The position numbers were made by a program, and so were the translations under genes. A DNA stretch of 64,000 nt from Spirosoma sp. GTDB taxonomy: Bacteria; Bacteroidota; Bacteroidia; Cytophagales; Spirosomataceae. Under the pieces are notes generated by a model that saw nothing but the letters and a program-made list of their open reading frames with translations, ran no database searches and was not told the origin of the DNA. Below, piece after piece: positions 8,402 to 16,258 of the stretch (its first letter is position 1; each line of letters begins with the position of its first letter). The DNA is taken from positions 558,001 to 622,000 of the forward strand of contig NZ_JAPLET010000030.1 of the NCBI RefSeq assembly GCF_026391055.1, given 5' to 3'.

Positions 8402-8623
8402 ATGAACAAGATAAGATATTTCGTTGAAAGTCAGGCGTTTGGCGTCTGTTCCCGACTGGGTGAGAAAATGAATATATCAGCTAGTAGTATTCGGCTCTAT
8501 TTTATATATACGTCCTTTCTGACGCTCGGCTCACCCGTTATTTTATACCTGATTATGGCTTTCTGGATGGAAATGAACAAGCACCTGCGCCGTCATGCCC
8601 ACCCAACTATCTGGGAACTATAA
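8402..8623 (+). CDS. Small PspC-domain membrane protein
   Basis: 73 residues from ATG 8402. The opening MNKIRYFVESQAFGVCSRLG, the SSIRLYFIYTSFLTLGSP segment and one clear membrane helix (VILYLIMAFWM) match the short stand-alone PspC proteins of Bacteroidota. In proteobacteria PspC senses envelope stress together with PspA and PspB, but no psp partner is visible here. The specific role is therefore open. A longer in-frame start at 8360 adds residues unlike the family. Confidence 0.75.
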   Translation: MNKIRYFVESQAFGVCSRLGEKMNISASSIRLYFIYTSFLTLGSPVILYLIMAFWMEMNKHLRRHAHPTIWEL

Positions 8624-8724
8624 TTTAGTTAATAGTTAATGGCTACTGAATAATCTATAGTGTATCTGTACATACAAAGTCAGGGTATGTCATAGTACCC
8701 ATTATCCATTTTATATTACCCAGC

Positions 8725-9747
8725 CTACATCTGCTTAAACGTCTTTTTCCCCTCCGCAAAGTATTTCCAGACAAGGCTGTGGGGATACAGTTCTACCTTT
8801 TTTTTCTGTTGTGCTTTCAACAGCTTTCGCTGGGCATGAAGGTGCGGTAACCGGCCGTAAAAGGCAAAATGAGCCTGTATAATAGCCCAGACATCGCGCC
8901 ATTGCCCAACCTGCAGGAAGAGGATAGATGACGAACCGTCAAGGATTAGTCGCAGCATGATCTTCGGCCATAGCCAGCCATCGGCGGGCCAGTTCTTATA
9001 CAGCATGAACAGGCTGTTCCGGTAATTCAAAAACGTTTTGTGAGGATTGGATTTATGAAGCGTACCGCCACCTACATGGTAAACCGTCGACTCCCCGCAT
9101 GCCCAGACTTCGTACCCCAGCCGCTGAACTCGCCAGCACCAGTCGATCTCTTCCATGTGCGCGAAGAATGAACCGTCGAAGCCCCCCGTTTCGTGAAACA
9201 CGTCGGCCCGCATGAACAGGCAGGCACCCGTTGCCCAGAACACCTGCCGATTGTCGTCGTACTGCCCATGATCCGTTTCAAAAGTTGCGAAGATGCGCCC
9301 CCGGCAAAATACATACCCCAGCCAATCGACGAAGCCACCAGCGGCACCCGCGTGTTCAAATAAATCGCGCTGGGCGTACGAACGGATCTTGGGCTGACAG
9401 GCCGCAATATTGGGGTTCGCTTTCAGTAAATCCAGCACCGGCGACAGCCAGCCGGGCGTTACTTCGATGTCGGAATTGGGAAGGACGTAGTAGGTAGCTC
9501 CACCGAAATGGGTTCGGATATGTTCAAGAGCCAGATTATACCCACCGGCATAGCCTTCGTTGCGGGGAAGCTCAATAACGCGGACGGACGGAAAATTGGC
9601 CTTCAGAAAAGGCACTGAGGAATCTGTTGATGCACTATCCGCTACATAAACCGGATGGCCGTCGGCATTGGCAAGAACCGTGGGAAGAAATTTAGCTAAA
9701 AACGGCTGACCGTTGTAGTTAAGAATAACAATGGCAAGGGTATCCAC
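8725..9747 (-). CDS. Glycosyltransferase family 2 protein
   Basis: 340 residues. The GT-A fold starts at once (TLAIVILNYNGQPFLAKFLP) with DSASTDSS, RNEGYAGGYNLAL and the metal-binding motif near PNSDIEV. Later motifs are FWATGACLFMRADVF, GGFDGSFFAHMEEIDWCWR and VYHVGGGTL, typical of rhamnosyltransferase-like GT2 enzymes. It would transfer an activated sugar to a cell-surface glycan on the cytoplasmic face. A helical C-terminal stretch (about 265-320) may associate with the membrane. A palindromic repeat separates it from the YbaB-type gene upstream. Donor and acceptor are unknown. Confidence 0.9.
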   Translation of the reverse strand: MDTLAIVILNYNGQPFLAKFLPTVLANADGHPVYVADSASTDSSVPFLKANFPSVRVIELPRNEGYAGGYNLALEHIRTHFGGATYYVLPNSDIEVTPGWLSPVLDLLKANPNIAACQPKIRSYAQRDLFEHAGAAGGFVDWLGYVFCRGRIFATFETDHGQYDDNRQVFWATGACLFMRADVFHETGGFDGSFFAHMEEIDWCWRVQRLGYEVWACGESTVYHVGGGTLHKSNPHKTFLNYRNSLFMLYKNWPADGWLWPKIMLRLILDGSSSILFLQVGQWRDVWAIIQAHFAFYGRLPHLHAQRKLLKAQQKKKVELYPHSLVWKYFAEGKKTFKQM

Positions 9748-9754
9748 AGTACGC

Positions 9755-9851
9755 GTTTACGGTTTATGATTTACGGTTTACGGCTTCTGGTTTACTATCA
9801 GACCAGATTGTTCCTGAGCAAACTAAAAACCGTAAACTATAAGCCGTAAAC
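9755..9851. repeat. Palindromic TTTACGG repeat
   Basis: Repeated GTTTACGG units on the left (9755-9786) face reverse copies on the right (9825-9851). The core is an 11-bp perfect stem, GTTTACGGCTT (9776-9786) with AAGCCGTAAAC (9841-9851). It lies between the YbaB-type gene and the glycosyltransferase gene and resembles the hairpin at 47094-47150. Confidence 0.6.
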
Positions 9852-9865
9852 TTACAAACACTTTC

Positions 9866-10195
9866 CTACATTAGCCCATCTAGGTTCAGACCGGGTATGT
9901 TTGGTAGCAGGCCTTCTGTTGCCTGACGAAGCTGTTCACGCGCTTTTGTCTCTACGTTACTCATCGCTTTATTGGTGGCGGCAACAATCAGGTCCTGGAG
10001 CATTTCGCGGTCGTCCGGCTTGATCAGATCGGGGTCGATTTCAATTTTCAGGACATTTTTAAGCCCGTTCACGGTTACTTTAACCAGACCGGCTCCCGCA
10101 TCTCCCGTTTCGGTTACGGCACTAAGATTCTCCTGCGCATCTTTCATTCGGGATTGAACTTCTTTCATCTTCCCGAACATATCCATCATATTCAT
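9866..10195 (-). CDS. YbaB/EbfC family nucleoid-associated protein
   Basis: 109 residues. The sequence MFGKMKEVQSRMKDAQENLS, followed by a central VKVTVNGLKNVLKIEIDPDL and DREMLQDLIVAATNKAMSNV, is the YbaB fold, with a glycine-rich tail (NIPGLNLDGLM). These small proteins dimerise and bind DNA as nucleoid-associated factors; in many bacteria they neighbour recR or dnaX, which are absent here. Nearby GTG and ATG codons make the exact start slightly uncertain (MNMMDMFGK). The glycosyltransferase gene lies downstream on the same strand. Confidence 0.9.
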   Translation of the reverse strand: MNMMDMFGKMKEVQSRMKDAQENLSAVTETGDAGAGLVKVTVNGLKNVLKIEIDPDLIKPDDREMLQDLIVAATNKAMSNVETKAREQLRQATEGLLPNIPGLNLDGLM

Positions 10196-10243
10196 AGCTG
10201 TAGTTTTTTTAGTCAGTAAGTTGGCAAGTGGCTTACCAACTAA

Positions 10244-12340
10244 TTATCGTATCAACAACACAGCTCCGGTACGAACAGTTTTCAGACCAGTCAAATCAAT
10301 AACTTCAATGCGGTACATATATTGACCGGCGGGTGCCTGCTGTCCGTTGCTATTCCCATCCCAGCCTTCGCTTTTGCTCGTTGTACTATACACAACTTCG
10401 CCCCAACGGTTGTATATAGTCATCAGAAACCTATCTACATAAATACCGAAGGCCTTAAACTCGTCGTTCATTCCATCGGCGTTGGGTGTAAACGCATCCG
10501 GCACCAGAATTTTAGCTTCTCGTCGGAATGTGTAAAAATTGGAAAAACTAGTGGTTCCTCCCGTAGTAAGAGCAATGATCCGGTATTTCTGCGATTGCAG
10601 ATTCGGGTCGTTTAGGTCTGGTTCATAATGCGTGTTAGCACCCATGTTTATCTCCTGCCTTGTCCCGTTCAGGGAGTCGATCACTTCTACCGTATAGCTA
10701 TCCACGGTTTCGGGCGCAAAAGGCGAATCGGCATTCCAGTCGATTCCATTAGCCGATTTTGCTTCCAGATAAACGGTACAAACGGTCTTCGACGGGGGCG
10801 TTTGCAGCCCACAGTTCGTCTGATAGACTACCTGATAGCAGTAAGAACCTGCCGATGGGTTAGCACTTTCATCGGTATAGGCGCTTTTTCGGTCGAGGGT
10901 GGCAACAGGCTGGAAACTTCCCGATGCACCCGATGCCCGGCTAACGACCATCGTGTAACTATCGGTGGCACCAATACCTACAGGTGGCGTAGTAATCAGT
11001 CGTGGGCGCCCATCTTCAATGGATATAACCATACTACCGATCTCGCCCGGCGGGTCGCCGTTAATGCCGATAGCACAGGTTTTCGCTGACGTTATCACGG
11101 TCTGGGCACTCCCCTCAACCGTAGCCTCCAGACTGTAGCAATATTGTGAGCCACAAACAATGTTATCGGCATCGCTATAGGAGTTTAGGCTTACTCTCGT
11201 CATTGTAGGTCCAATCGGCGCGCCGTTCCTGTAAAGTCGATAAAAGCGAAAGCGGGGCGTTGTACCGGCATAGGGTTGCCATGTCAGATTATTTTGCTTG
11301 TTGGCCGACTGAGCCGTTAGCACCAGACTACACACCTCATCCGATTTAGCCGTTTGGCTGTTGCAGGCATCCTGGGGCACTAATTGAAAACACTGTACCT
11401 GTTTGGCATCGGTCTGAACGGTAAACGTACCGCCCCCGGTACCTTTCTGGCCCGTGGCTACATAAGTCCCGTTAACTTTTTGATAAAGCTCTACCGATAC
11501 GCCCGCGCTGGTTTGATACTTAAGCTCGATGGAGTTGTCGTTAATGGTTGTCAGCGCATTGATTATCGGCTGAGTAGCGGCTGCCAGCAGGGTGATTTGC
11601 TGAGGAGTTTGGGGGCTGTTACATAGCGGAGAAGCGACTGTACCATAAATACCCTCTACTGTGATGGTGGGCGAATTGGGTGAGCCTATATTATAAGTAT
11701 GCGCCGGATTTGCCTGCATCTCCGCACGGCTTTTCGGATCAGAAACGCCATCGCCCCACCGAATCAGATAAGAGTCATACTGACCCAGTGTGGAAGCATC
11801 GACGGTTAAGGTGGCCCGGCGACCCAAACAGGACTGTGCCGTGAACTTGACAGGGTCGAGCGGGAGAACCGTAATGGTTTGACAGGCTAAAGCCCGTCCA
11901 TTATTTATCGTTCCTACCTGTAAAATAGTGTACGAGCCAGGCTTGGTATACTGAAAACTTGGCCCCGATTCGAAATTAGTTGGAATGCCTTTTCCGCTAT
12001 ACTCCTTTACATATCCAACACTTAGTAAACCCGCTGGAAGGCCTCCTGTAACCCGAACAGGTGTTCCTACGCATACTCGAATTTTGTCTAAAGTGAATCC
12101 TCCCCTTTCAGCTCCCTGAGGGTCTACACAGTAATTGTTGTTGGGGTCCTGAGCGAATGAGGTATTGATCGACAGAACAAAAAGAAACACCGCTACCAGC
12201 CAACCAATCACGATACCGGTCTGCTCTTTACTATTAGTTGGCCATAGTCGTAAATTTCGCACGAAGAGTATATTTTTTGTCGTTCGTATAAATTTAGTCG
12301 TTTCTATTCTCTGAAACGGCTTTAGCGGACATTTTCGCAT
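10244..12340 (-). CDS. Secreted protein with gliding-motility/T9SS type B C-terminal domain (CHU_C)
   Basis: 698 residues from ATG 12340, chosen because a -7 element (TATCTTTG, 12411-12404) lies just upstream; the open frame extends to 12424. A membrane-spanning signal (IGWLVAVFLFVLSINTSFAQ) is preceded by an unusually long basic N-region, so the start could be later still. The middle holds PKD-like (RWGDGVSDP, AHTYN) and fibronectin III-like beta repeats. The final 90 residues (PDAFTPNADGMNDEF, IYNRWGEVVY, WDGNSNGQQAPAGQYMYRIE) are the CHU_C domain used for type IX secretion and surface attachment. It diverges from ribBA. The ligand is unknown. Confidence 0.88.
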   Translation of the reverse strand: MRKCPLKPFQRIETTKFIRTTKNILFVRNLRLWPTNSKEQTGIVIGWLVAVFLFVLSINTSFAQDPNNNYCVDPQGAERGGFTLDKIRVCVGTPVRVTGGLPAGLLSVGYVKEYSGKGIPTNFESGPSFQYTKPGSYTILQVGTINNGRALACQTITVLPLDPVKFTAQSCLGRRATLTVDASTLGQYDSYLIRWGDGVSDPKSRAEMQANPAHTYNIGSPNSPTITVEGIYGTVASPLCNSPQTPQQITLLAAATQPIINALTTINDNSIELKYQTSAGVSVELYQKVNGTYVATGQKGTGGGTFTVQTDAKQVQCFQLVPQDACNSQTAKSDEVCSLVLTAQSANKQNNLTWQPYAGTTPRFRFYRLYRNGAPIGPTMTRVSLNSYSDADNIVCGSQYCYSLEATVEGSAQTVITSAKTCAIGINGDPPGEIGSMVISIEDGRPRLITTPPVGIGATDSYTMVVSRASGASGSFQPVATLDRKSAYTDESANPSAGSYCYQVVYQTNCGLQTPPSKTVCTVYLEAKSANGIDWNADSPFAPETVDSYTVEVIDSLNGTRQEINMGANTHYEPDLNDPNLQSQKYRIIALTTGGTTSFSNFYTFRREAKILVPDAFTPNADGMNDEFKAFGIYVDRFLMTIYNRWGEVVYSTTSKSEGWDGNSNGQQAPAGQYMYRIEVIDLTGLKTVRTGAVLLIR

Positions 12341-12403
12341 CCGGCGAAACGTATCTTTCTTAAAATCAGTTTTCAGCTTAAACAGAATCAGGAAACTACC
12401 TGC

Positions 12404-12415
12404 CAAAGATATTTG
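12404..12415. promoter_or_regulatory. Overlapping divergent -7 elements
   Basis: The 12 bases CAAAGATATTTG hold TATCTTTG on the minus strand (12411-12404, an exact TAnnTTTG match facing the CHU_C gene) and GATATTTG on the plus strand (12408-12415, one mismatch, facing ribBA). They share four bases, so the two promoters would compete for polymerase. Confidence 0.5.
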
Positions 12416-12436
12416 CGCCAACACGCATCAACGAAA

Positions 12437-13735
12437 ATGATGAGCAATAATAGTACCAACTCTGAGATAAATTCTGCGAACGAGGAAAATCCTGTCGAGC
12501 CGAACCCCATCCGGCTGGATCGGATCGAAGATGCCATTGCTGATATAAAGGCAGGCAAGATTGTCTTGGTCGTTGACGATGAAGATCGGGAAAACGAAGG
12601 TGATATGATCTGCGCGGCCGAGATGATTACGCCCGAAATGGTCAATTTCATGGTGCGTGAGGCCCGTGGGCTTATGTGCGCTCCCCTCACGCAGGAACGT
12701 TGCGACGAGTTGGGTCTGGACATGATGGTGACCAGCAATACCTCGGTTCATACAACACCCTTTACGGTATCGGTCGATTTGCTGGGTAATGGCTGTACAA
12801 CGGGCATCTCGGCATCCGACCGCTCGAAAACCATTCAGGCGCTGGTCGATCCCAATACCACCCCCGACGATCTGGGCCGACCTGGCCATATTTTCCCCCT
12901 GCGGGCCGTTGAAGGTGGCGTTATCCGTCGGGCTGGTCATACCGAAGCTGCGGTGGATTTAGCCAAACTGGCGGGTCTGTCGCCGGTGGGCGTACTGATT
13001 GAAGTACTGAACGAAGACGGCACCATGGCCCGTCTGCCCGAGTTGCGCGTACTGGCCGACCGCTTTGGTATGCGGCTGGTGAGTATTCAGGATTTGATCG
13101 AATACCGGCTTCGGACAGAAACGCTGATCCGGCGCGAGATTGGTGTCGATATGCCCACCCAGTGGGGGCACTTCGATCTGATCGCCTACAAGCAGAGCAA
13201 CACCGGCGATACGCACCTTGCCTTGATAAAAGGAACATGGGAACCCAACGAGCCGGTGCTGGTGCGGGTTCACTCCTCCTGCGTAACGGGCGATATTTTC
13301 GGTTCCTGCCGCTGCGACTGCGGACCGCAGCTCCATGCCGCCATGGAGCTTGTCGAGAAAGAAGGCAAAGGCGTGGTGGTGTATATGTTTCAGGAAGGGC
13401 GCGGCATTGGCCTGATCAACAAGCTCAAAGCTTATAAACTTCAGGAAATGGGCCGCGATACCGTTGAAGCCAATCTGGACTTAGGCTTACCCATGGACGC
13501 CCGCGATTACGGTGTAGGGGCGCAGATTCTGCGTGATCTTGGTATCCGTAAGCTTCGACTGATTTCCAATAACCCGAAAAAACGGGCTGGCTTAATGGGC
13601 TACGGGCTGGAGATTGTCGACACTGTACCCCTCGAAATAAAGTCCAACCCGCACAATGAGCGCTACCTGCGAACAAAACGGGATAAGATGGGTCATACCA
13701 TCATGAATGAGCCGGTGAATGAAGAACAGGAATAA
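12437..13735 (+). CDS. ribBA: Bifunctional 3,4-dihydroxy-2-butanone-4-phosphate synthase / GTP cyclohydrolase II
   Basis: 432 residues from ATG 12437 (a second ATG follows directly). It makes both precursors of riboflavin. The N-terminal half is the RibB domain: VVDDEDRENEGDMICAAEMI, GRPGHIFPLRA and RRAGHTEAAVDLAKLAGL, with the acidic and histidine metal ligands present. The C-terminal half is RibA: SSCVTGDIFGSCRCDCGPQ gives the zinc cysteines, followed by QEGRGIGLINKLKAYKLQ, DARDYGVGAQILRDLGI and the closing ISNNPKKRAG. Both active sites look intact. The upstream gap is too short for an FMN riboswitch and none is seen. Thioredoxin follows after 38 bp. Confidence 0.96.
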   Translation: MMSNNSTNSEINSANEENPVEPNPIRLDRIEDAIADIKAGKIVLVVDDEDRENEGDMICAAEMITPEMVNFMVREARGLMCAPLTQERCDELGLDMMVTSNTSVHTTPFTVSVDLLGNGCTTGISASDRSKTIQALVDPNTTPDDLGRPGHIFPLRAVEGGVIRRAGHTEAAVDLAKLAGLSPVGVLIEVLNEDGTMARLPELRVLADRFGMRLVSIQDLIEYRLRTETLIRREIGVDMPTQWGHFDLIAYKQSNTGDTHLALIKGTWEPNEPVLVRVHSSCVTGDIFGSCRCDCGPQLHAAMELVEKEGKGVVVYMFQEGRGIGLINKLKAYKLQEMGRDTVEANLDLGLPMDARDYGVGAQILRDLGIRKLRLISNNPKKRAGLMGYGLEIVDTVPLEIKSNPHNERYLRTKRDKMGHTIMNEPVNEEQE

Positions 13736-13773
13736 GTGGGCAACTTACCCCTGACCAATTAACCACAAAGAAC

Positions 13774-14079
13774 ATGAACAAGCAATCATTTAAAGACCTC
13801 ATAAACGGCGATAAGCCGGTTCTGGTCGACTTTTATGCCGACTGGTGTGGACCCTGTAAACAGCAGGCTCCTATTTTGAAGCAACTGACGGAGCGTTCCG
13901 GCGATAAGGTACGCGTGGTTAAAATCGACGTCGATAAAGCCCAGGCGGCTGCCCAGCAATACCAGATTCGGAGCATCCCGACCATGATTATGTTTAAAGA
14001 CGGCAAGATCGTCTGGCGACAGTCGGGGGTTCAGCCGCTACATACGCTGGAAGGATTAGTGAAGCAGTTTGGCAGTTAA
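13774..14079 (+). CDS. trxA: Thioredoxin
   Basis: 101 residues. The redox motif WCGPCK is intact in VDFYADWCGPCKQQAPIL, with the cis-proline segment SIPTMIMFKDGKIVW. The lone domain has no signal peptide, so it acts as a cytoplasmic disulfide reductase. It starts 38 bp after ribBA and ends at a clear terminator, so it may share the ribBA transcript. Several thioredoxins usually coexist in these genomes, so the symbol is a family label. Confidence 0.9.
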   Translation: MNKQSFKDLINGDKPVLVDFYADWCGPCKQQAPILKQLTERSGDKVRVVKIDVDKAQAAAQQYQIRSIPTMIMFKDGKIVWRQSGVQPLHTLEGLVKQFGS

Positions 14080-14103
14080 GCGTTGATACCAGCTATGTAA
14101 AGC

Positions 14104-14133
14104 AAAAAACCGACCACCATGGTCGGTTTTTTT
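14104..14133 (+). terminator. Intrinsic terminator after thioredoxin
   Basis: A stem of AAAAAACCGACC with GGTCGGTTTTTT around a 6-base centre, ending in a run of seven T. Placed 25 bp after the thioredoxin stop. Confidence 0.85.
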
Positions 14134-14153
14134 ACGTCAATACAACTGTCAAT

Positions 14154-14201
14154 AGGTTTTGAGAAACCTACCGGGTGTTGGGTTTAAAAACCCGACATCA
14201 C
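14154..14201. repeat. Double-hairpin repeat, copy 1
   Basis: Hairpin A is AGGTTTTGAGAAACCT (14154-14169). Hairpin B is TGTTGGGTTT (14176-14185) pairing with AAACCCGACA (14188-14197), followed by TCAC. The second copy at 60930-60975 has an identical hairpin A and a hairpin B with compensating changes. Confidence 0.6.
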
Positions 14202-14234
14202 AATGCGAGCCCTAGTGTCGATCTGGTCTCCTCA

Positions 14235-14265
14235 TTGAACATAGTCACAGCGTATGCCGATCAAC
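14235..14265. repeat. 31-bp imperfect repeat, left copy
   Basis: The sequence from TTGAACATAGTCAC to CGATCAAC matches 14957-14987 at 23 of 31 positions by hand. The two copies flank the NTF2-like gene in direct orientation, and each is itself partly palindromic (CATAGTC...GACTATG in the right copy). Confidence 0.4.
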
Positions 14266-14350
14266 TCACCAAAAGAGTGATTTAAGGCTTTAGTAGAAAT
14301 CAGTTGACTCGCCCGACCGGGACGGTTCGACGGTCGGTATACTATATAGT

Positions 14351-14827
14351 TTACTTCTGCGCCAGCCCGAAGCCTTTCAGGTTCGTTAGCGCCGTGACGT
14401 TAATGATCTTCCATTGACCGTTAATCTTTTCGAGCGTTCTTGACTCTTTCGAGGTCGTTTTTCCGTGGCTATCCACGAGCGTCTGGTCATAAGCTACAAA
14501 AGCCATGTTTCCATTCTGGTGAATGGTGTAGTTTGAATTTTGCACCGTAACCTTATCCGATACTTTCGAGCTTTTAAACTGACTGGCAAACTGTTTTTCC
14601 AGGTTGTTCCAGCCTTTCACCAGCATAAAATCGCCCCCGTACAGATTGGCCGCAAAATGAATGTAGGGTGTATGGGCCCATGCATTCGACCACTCGGTCT
14701 TGTCGCGCTTAAAAAAGCCTTCTGTTTCACTGCGTAACACACGTTTAATGGCATCGTTGTCGGACTGGGCCAACCCACACGTAACGGTACTCAGCAACAA
14801 AGCGGTTACTAAAAGTGACGTTTTCAT
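14351..14827 (-). CDS. Secreted NTF2-like (SnoaL/DUF4440-type) protein
   Basis: 158 residues. A signal peptide (MKTSLLVTALLLSTVTCGLA) precedes an NTF2-like domain: DAIKRVLRSETEGFFKRD, WSNAWAHTPYIHFA, then strands ending SRTLEKINGQWKIINVTALT. The fold makes a cone-shaped pocket used by many unrelated enzymes and binding proteins, so the ligand is unknown. No partner gene is evident. It is flanked by a pair of 31-bp repeats at 14235 and 14957. Confidence 0.8.
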   Translation of the reverse strand: MKTSLLVTALLLSTVTCGLAQSDNDAIKRVLRSETEGFFKRDKTEWSNAWAHTPYIHFAANLYGGDFMLVKGWNNLEKQFASQFKSSKVSDKVTVQNSNYTIHQNGNMAFVAYDQTLVDSHGKTTSKESRTLEKINGQWKIINVTALTNLKGFGLAQK

Positions 14828-14956
14828 GACCAGAAAGTGTTTAGTGACACATCAAGTTAGCCAGAAAATATCAATAAACAACTATTATTTTATACGTTTC
14901 TCATACATAGGAACCATATTACTAAGGTGTCGAAAAAGGGATTTCAATAGCTCCCG

Positions 14957-14987
14957 TTGAGCATAGTCTGTGACTATGACGACCAAC
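14957..14987. repeat. 31-bp imperfect repeat, right copy
   Basis: TTGAGCATAGTCTGTGACTA and onward, matching 14235-14265 in direct orientation. It contains CATAGTC-TGT-GACTATG and touches the stop codon of the epimerase gene at 14987. Confidence 0.4.
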
Positions 14988-16258
14988 TATACCTTCTCCA
15001 GCAGTATATCCAAACGCCGGATCGACTGCACCATAGACCGGACAGTGTGGTAGTTTATCTTCCAGGAATGGCTCATGTGCGTCCAGATGGGCACCCCCTT
15101 TCGCGTCATGAGCGGCCACCACTCCCCTACCGGACGATTCACCATTTTGTCCATTACAAACCGGTGAACGTTCTCATACGCCCGCCAGTATTTTTCCTCG
15201 CCGAAGATTCGATACGCATCCAGAAAACCAATAAGTACTTCGGCCTGCTGCCAGAATTCTTTTTCGCGGTCATAGACCTTCCCGCTATGCGAGCCCTCGA
15301 CAAAAACGCCCCCAAACTCCCAGTCAACACCGTTGTCGGCTGCGTGGGAAAACGCCTTCTGCAACTGACTGAAATAGGTCTCGTGCGGAATCTCCAGTAT
15401 TAAGAGTGCATGGAGGAGCAACCAAGCAAACTCGGCGTTATGGCCGTAGCTGGTGTTATCTTCGGCGGCTTCTTTTGCACCATCTTCCGTAAAGCGGTCC
15501 CATCCCCAGATCACGTCGAATTTTATCTGCGGAGCCACCCGCCAGTCGGCCCAGAACTGCGGCACGCCCGTACCATATACGGGATGCATTACTTTACCAA
15601 CCAACAGGCTGATCACTTCCAGGAGCTTCCGGCGGTGGATGGGCTGGCGCGTACACTCGTACAAAGTAGTAAAGGCCTCCATAAGGTGCATGTGGGCATC
15701 GAGGGTCTTACGGTTCCCCCCGGCAGCACCGGGCCCTTTCAGCGTCCAGCCGCGGTCAAACATTTCGAAGTACCCGCCATAGCAAGTATCGGCTCCGTAT
15801 TTTTGGAGTAAATCAAAAACCTTCTGAGCATACTCAACGCCCCGTTGGTCGCCGGTAGCGAGGGTGTACTCACTCAGGCAGTAAATGGCGAAGCTTTGAC
15901 CGTACACAATTTTCTGGTCGTTCGTTACCTCGCCTTGGCGGTTGGTCATCCAGTAGAAACCGCCGTGTTCATGGTCCCACATGCGGCTCAATAAATAGTC
16001 GACGCCATGCCGGGCCAGATCAGCCAGTTCACCCGATCCGTAGCCTGCCCGGTGGGCCGATGCATACGTGTAGATAGACCGGGTCTGAGCAATGAGCGAT
16101 TTCTCATCTTCGCCCGAGTCGTGGCCATGCTCGTCGAAATGAGTAATGAAGCCCCCGTGTACATGATCGGCGGTGCGGGCTGTCCAGAAGGGCAGCAGCT
16201 CGGTGGTCAGGTGATTGTATAACTCCTGACGGCAGTGATGTAAGGTTTCGTTAGTCAT
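14987..16258 (-). CDS. N-acylglucosamine/cellobiose 2-epimerase family protein (AGE)
   Basis: 423 residues from ATG 16258. The (alpha/alpha)6 barrel enzyme signature is clear: ELLPFWTARTADHVHGGFIT, KSLIAQTRSIYTYASAH, HEHGGFYWMTNRQGEV, LDAHMHLMEAFTTLYE, YGHNAEFAWLLLHALLIL and the final HMSHSWKINYHTVRS with catalytic histidines. It would interconvert the C2 epimers of an aldose unit; the sequence does not separate free sugar from cellobiose-type substrates. Its start overlaps the stop of the upstream PfkB kinase (ATGACTAA), so the two are translationally coupled and probably act in one sugar pathway. Confidence 0.88.
   Translation of the reverse strand: MTNETLHHCRQELYNHLTTELLPFWTARTADHVHGGFITHFDEHGHDSGEDEKSLIAQTRSIYTYASAHRAGYGSGELADLARHGVDYLLSRMWDHEHGGFYWMTNRQGEVTNDQKIVYGQSFAIYCLSEYTLATGDQRGVEYAQKVFDLLQKYGADTCYGGYFEMFDRGWTLKGPGAAGGNRKTLDAHMHLMEAFTTLYECTRQPIHRRKLLEVISLLVGKVMHPVYGTGVPQFWADWRVAPQIKFDVIWGWDRFTEDGAKEAAEDNTSYGHNAEFAWLLLHALLILEIPHETYFSQLQKAFSHAADNGVDWEFGGVFVEGSHSGKVYDREKEFWQQAEVLIGFLDAYRIFGEEKYWRAYENVHRFVMDKMVNRPVGEWWPLMTRKGVPIWTHMSHSWKINYHTVRSMVQSIRRLDILLEKV

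Noticed and set aside
12340..12436. FMN riboswitch upstream of ribBA
   Set aside because: The gap to the divergent gene is too short for an RFN element and no conserved RFN sequence was found.
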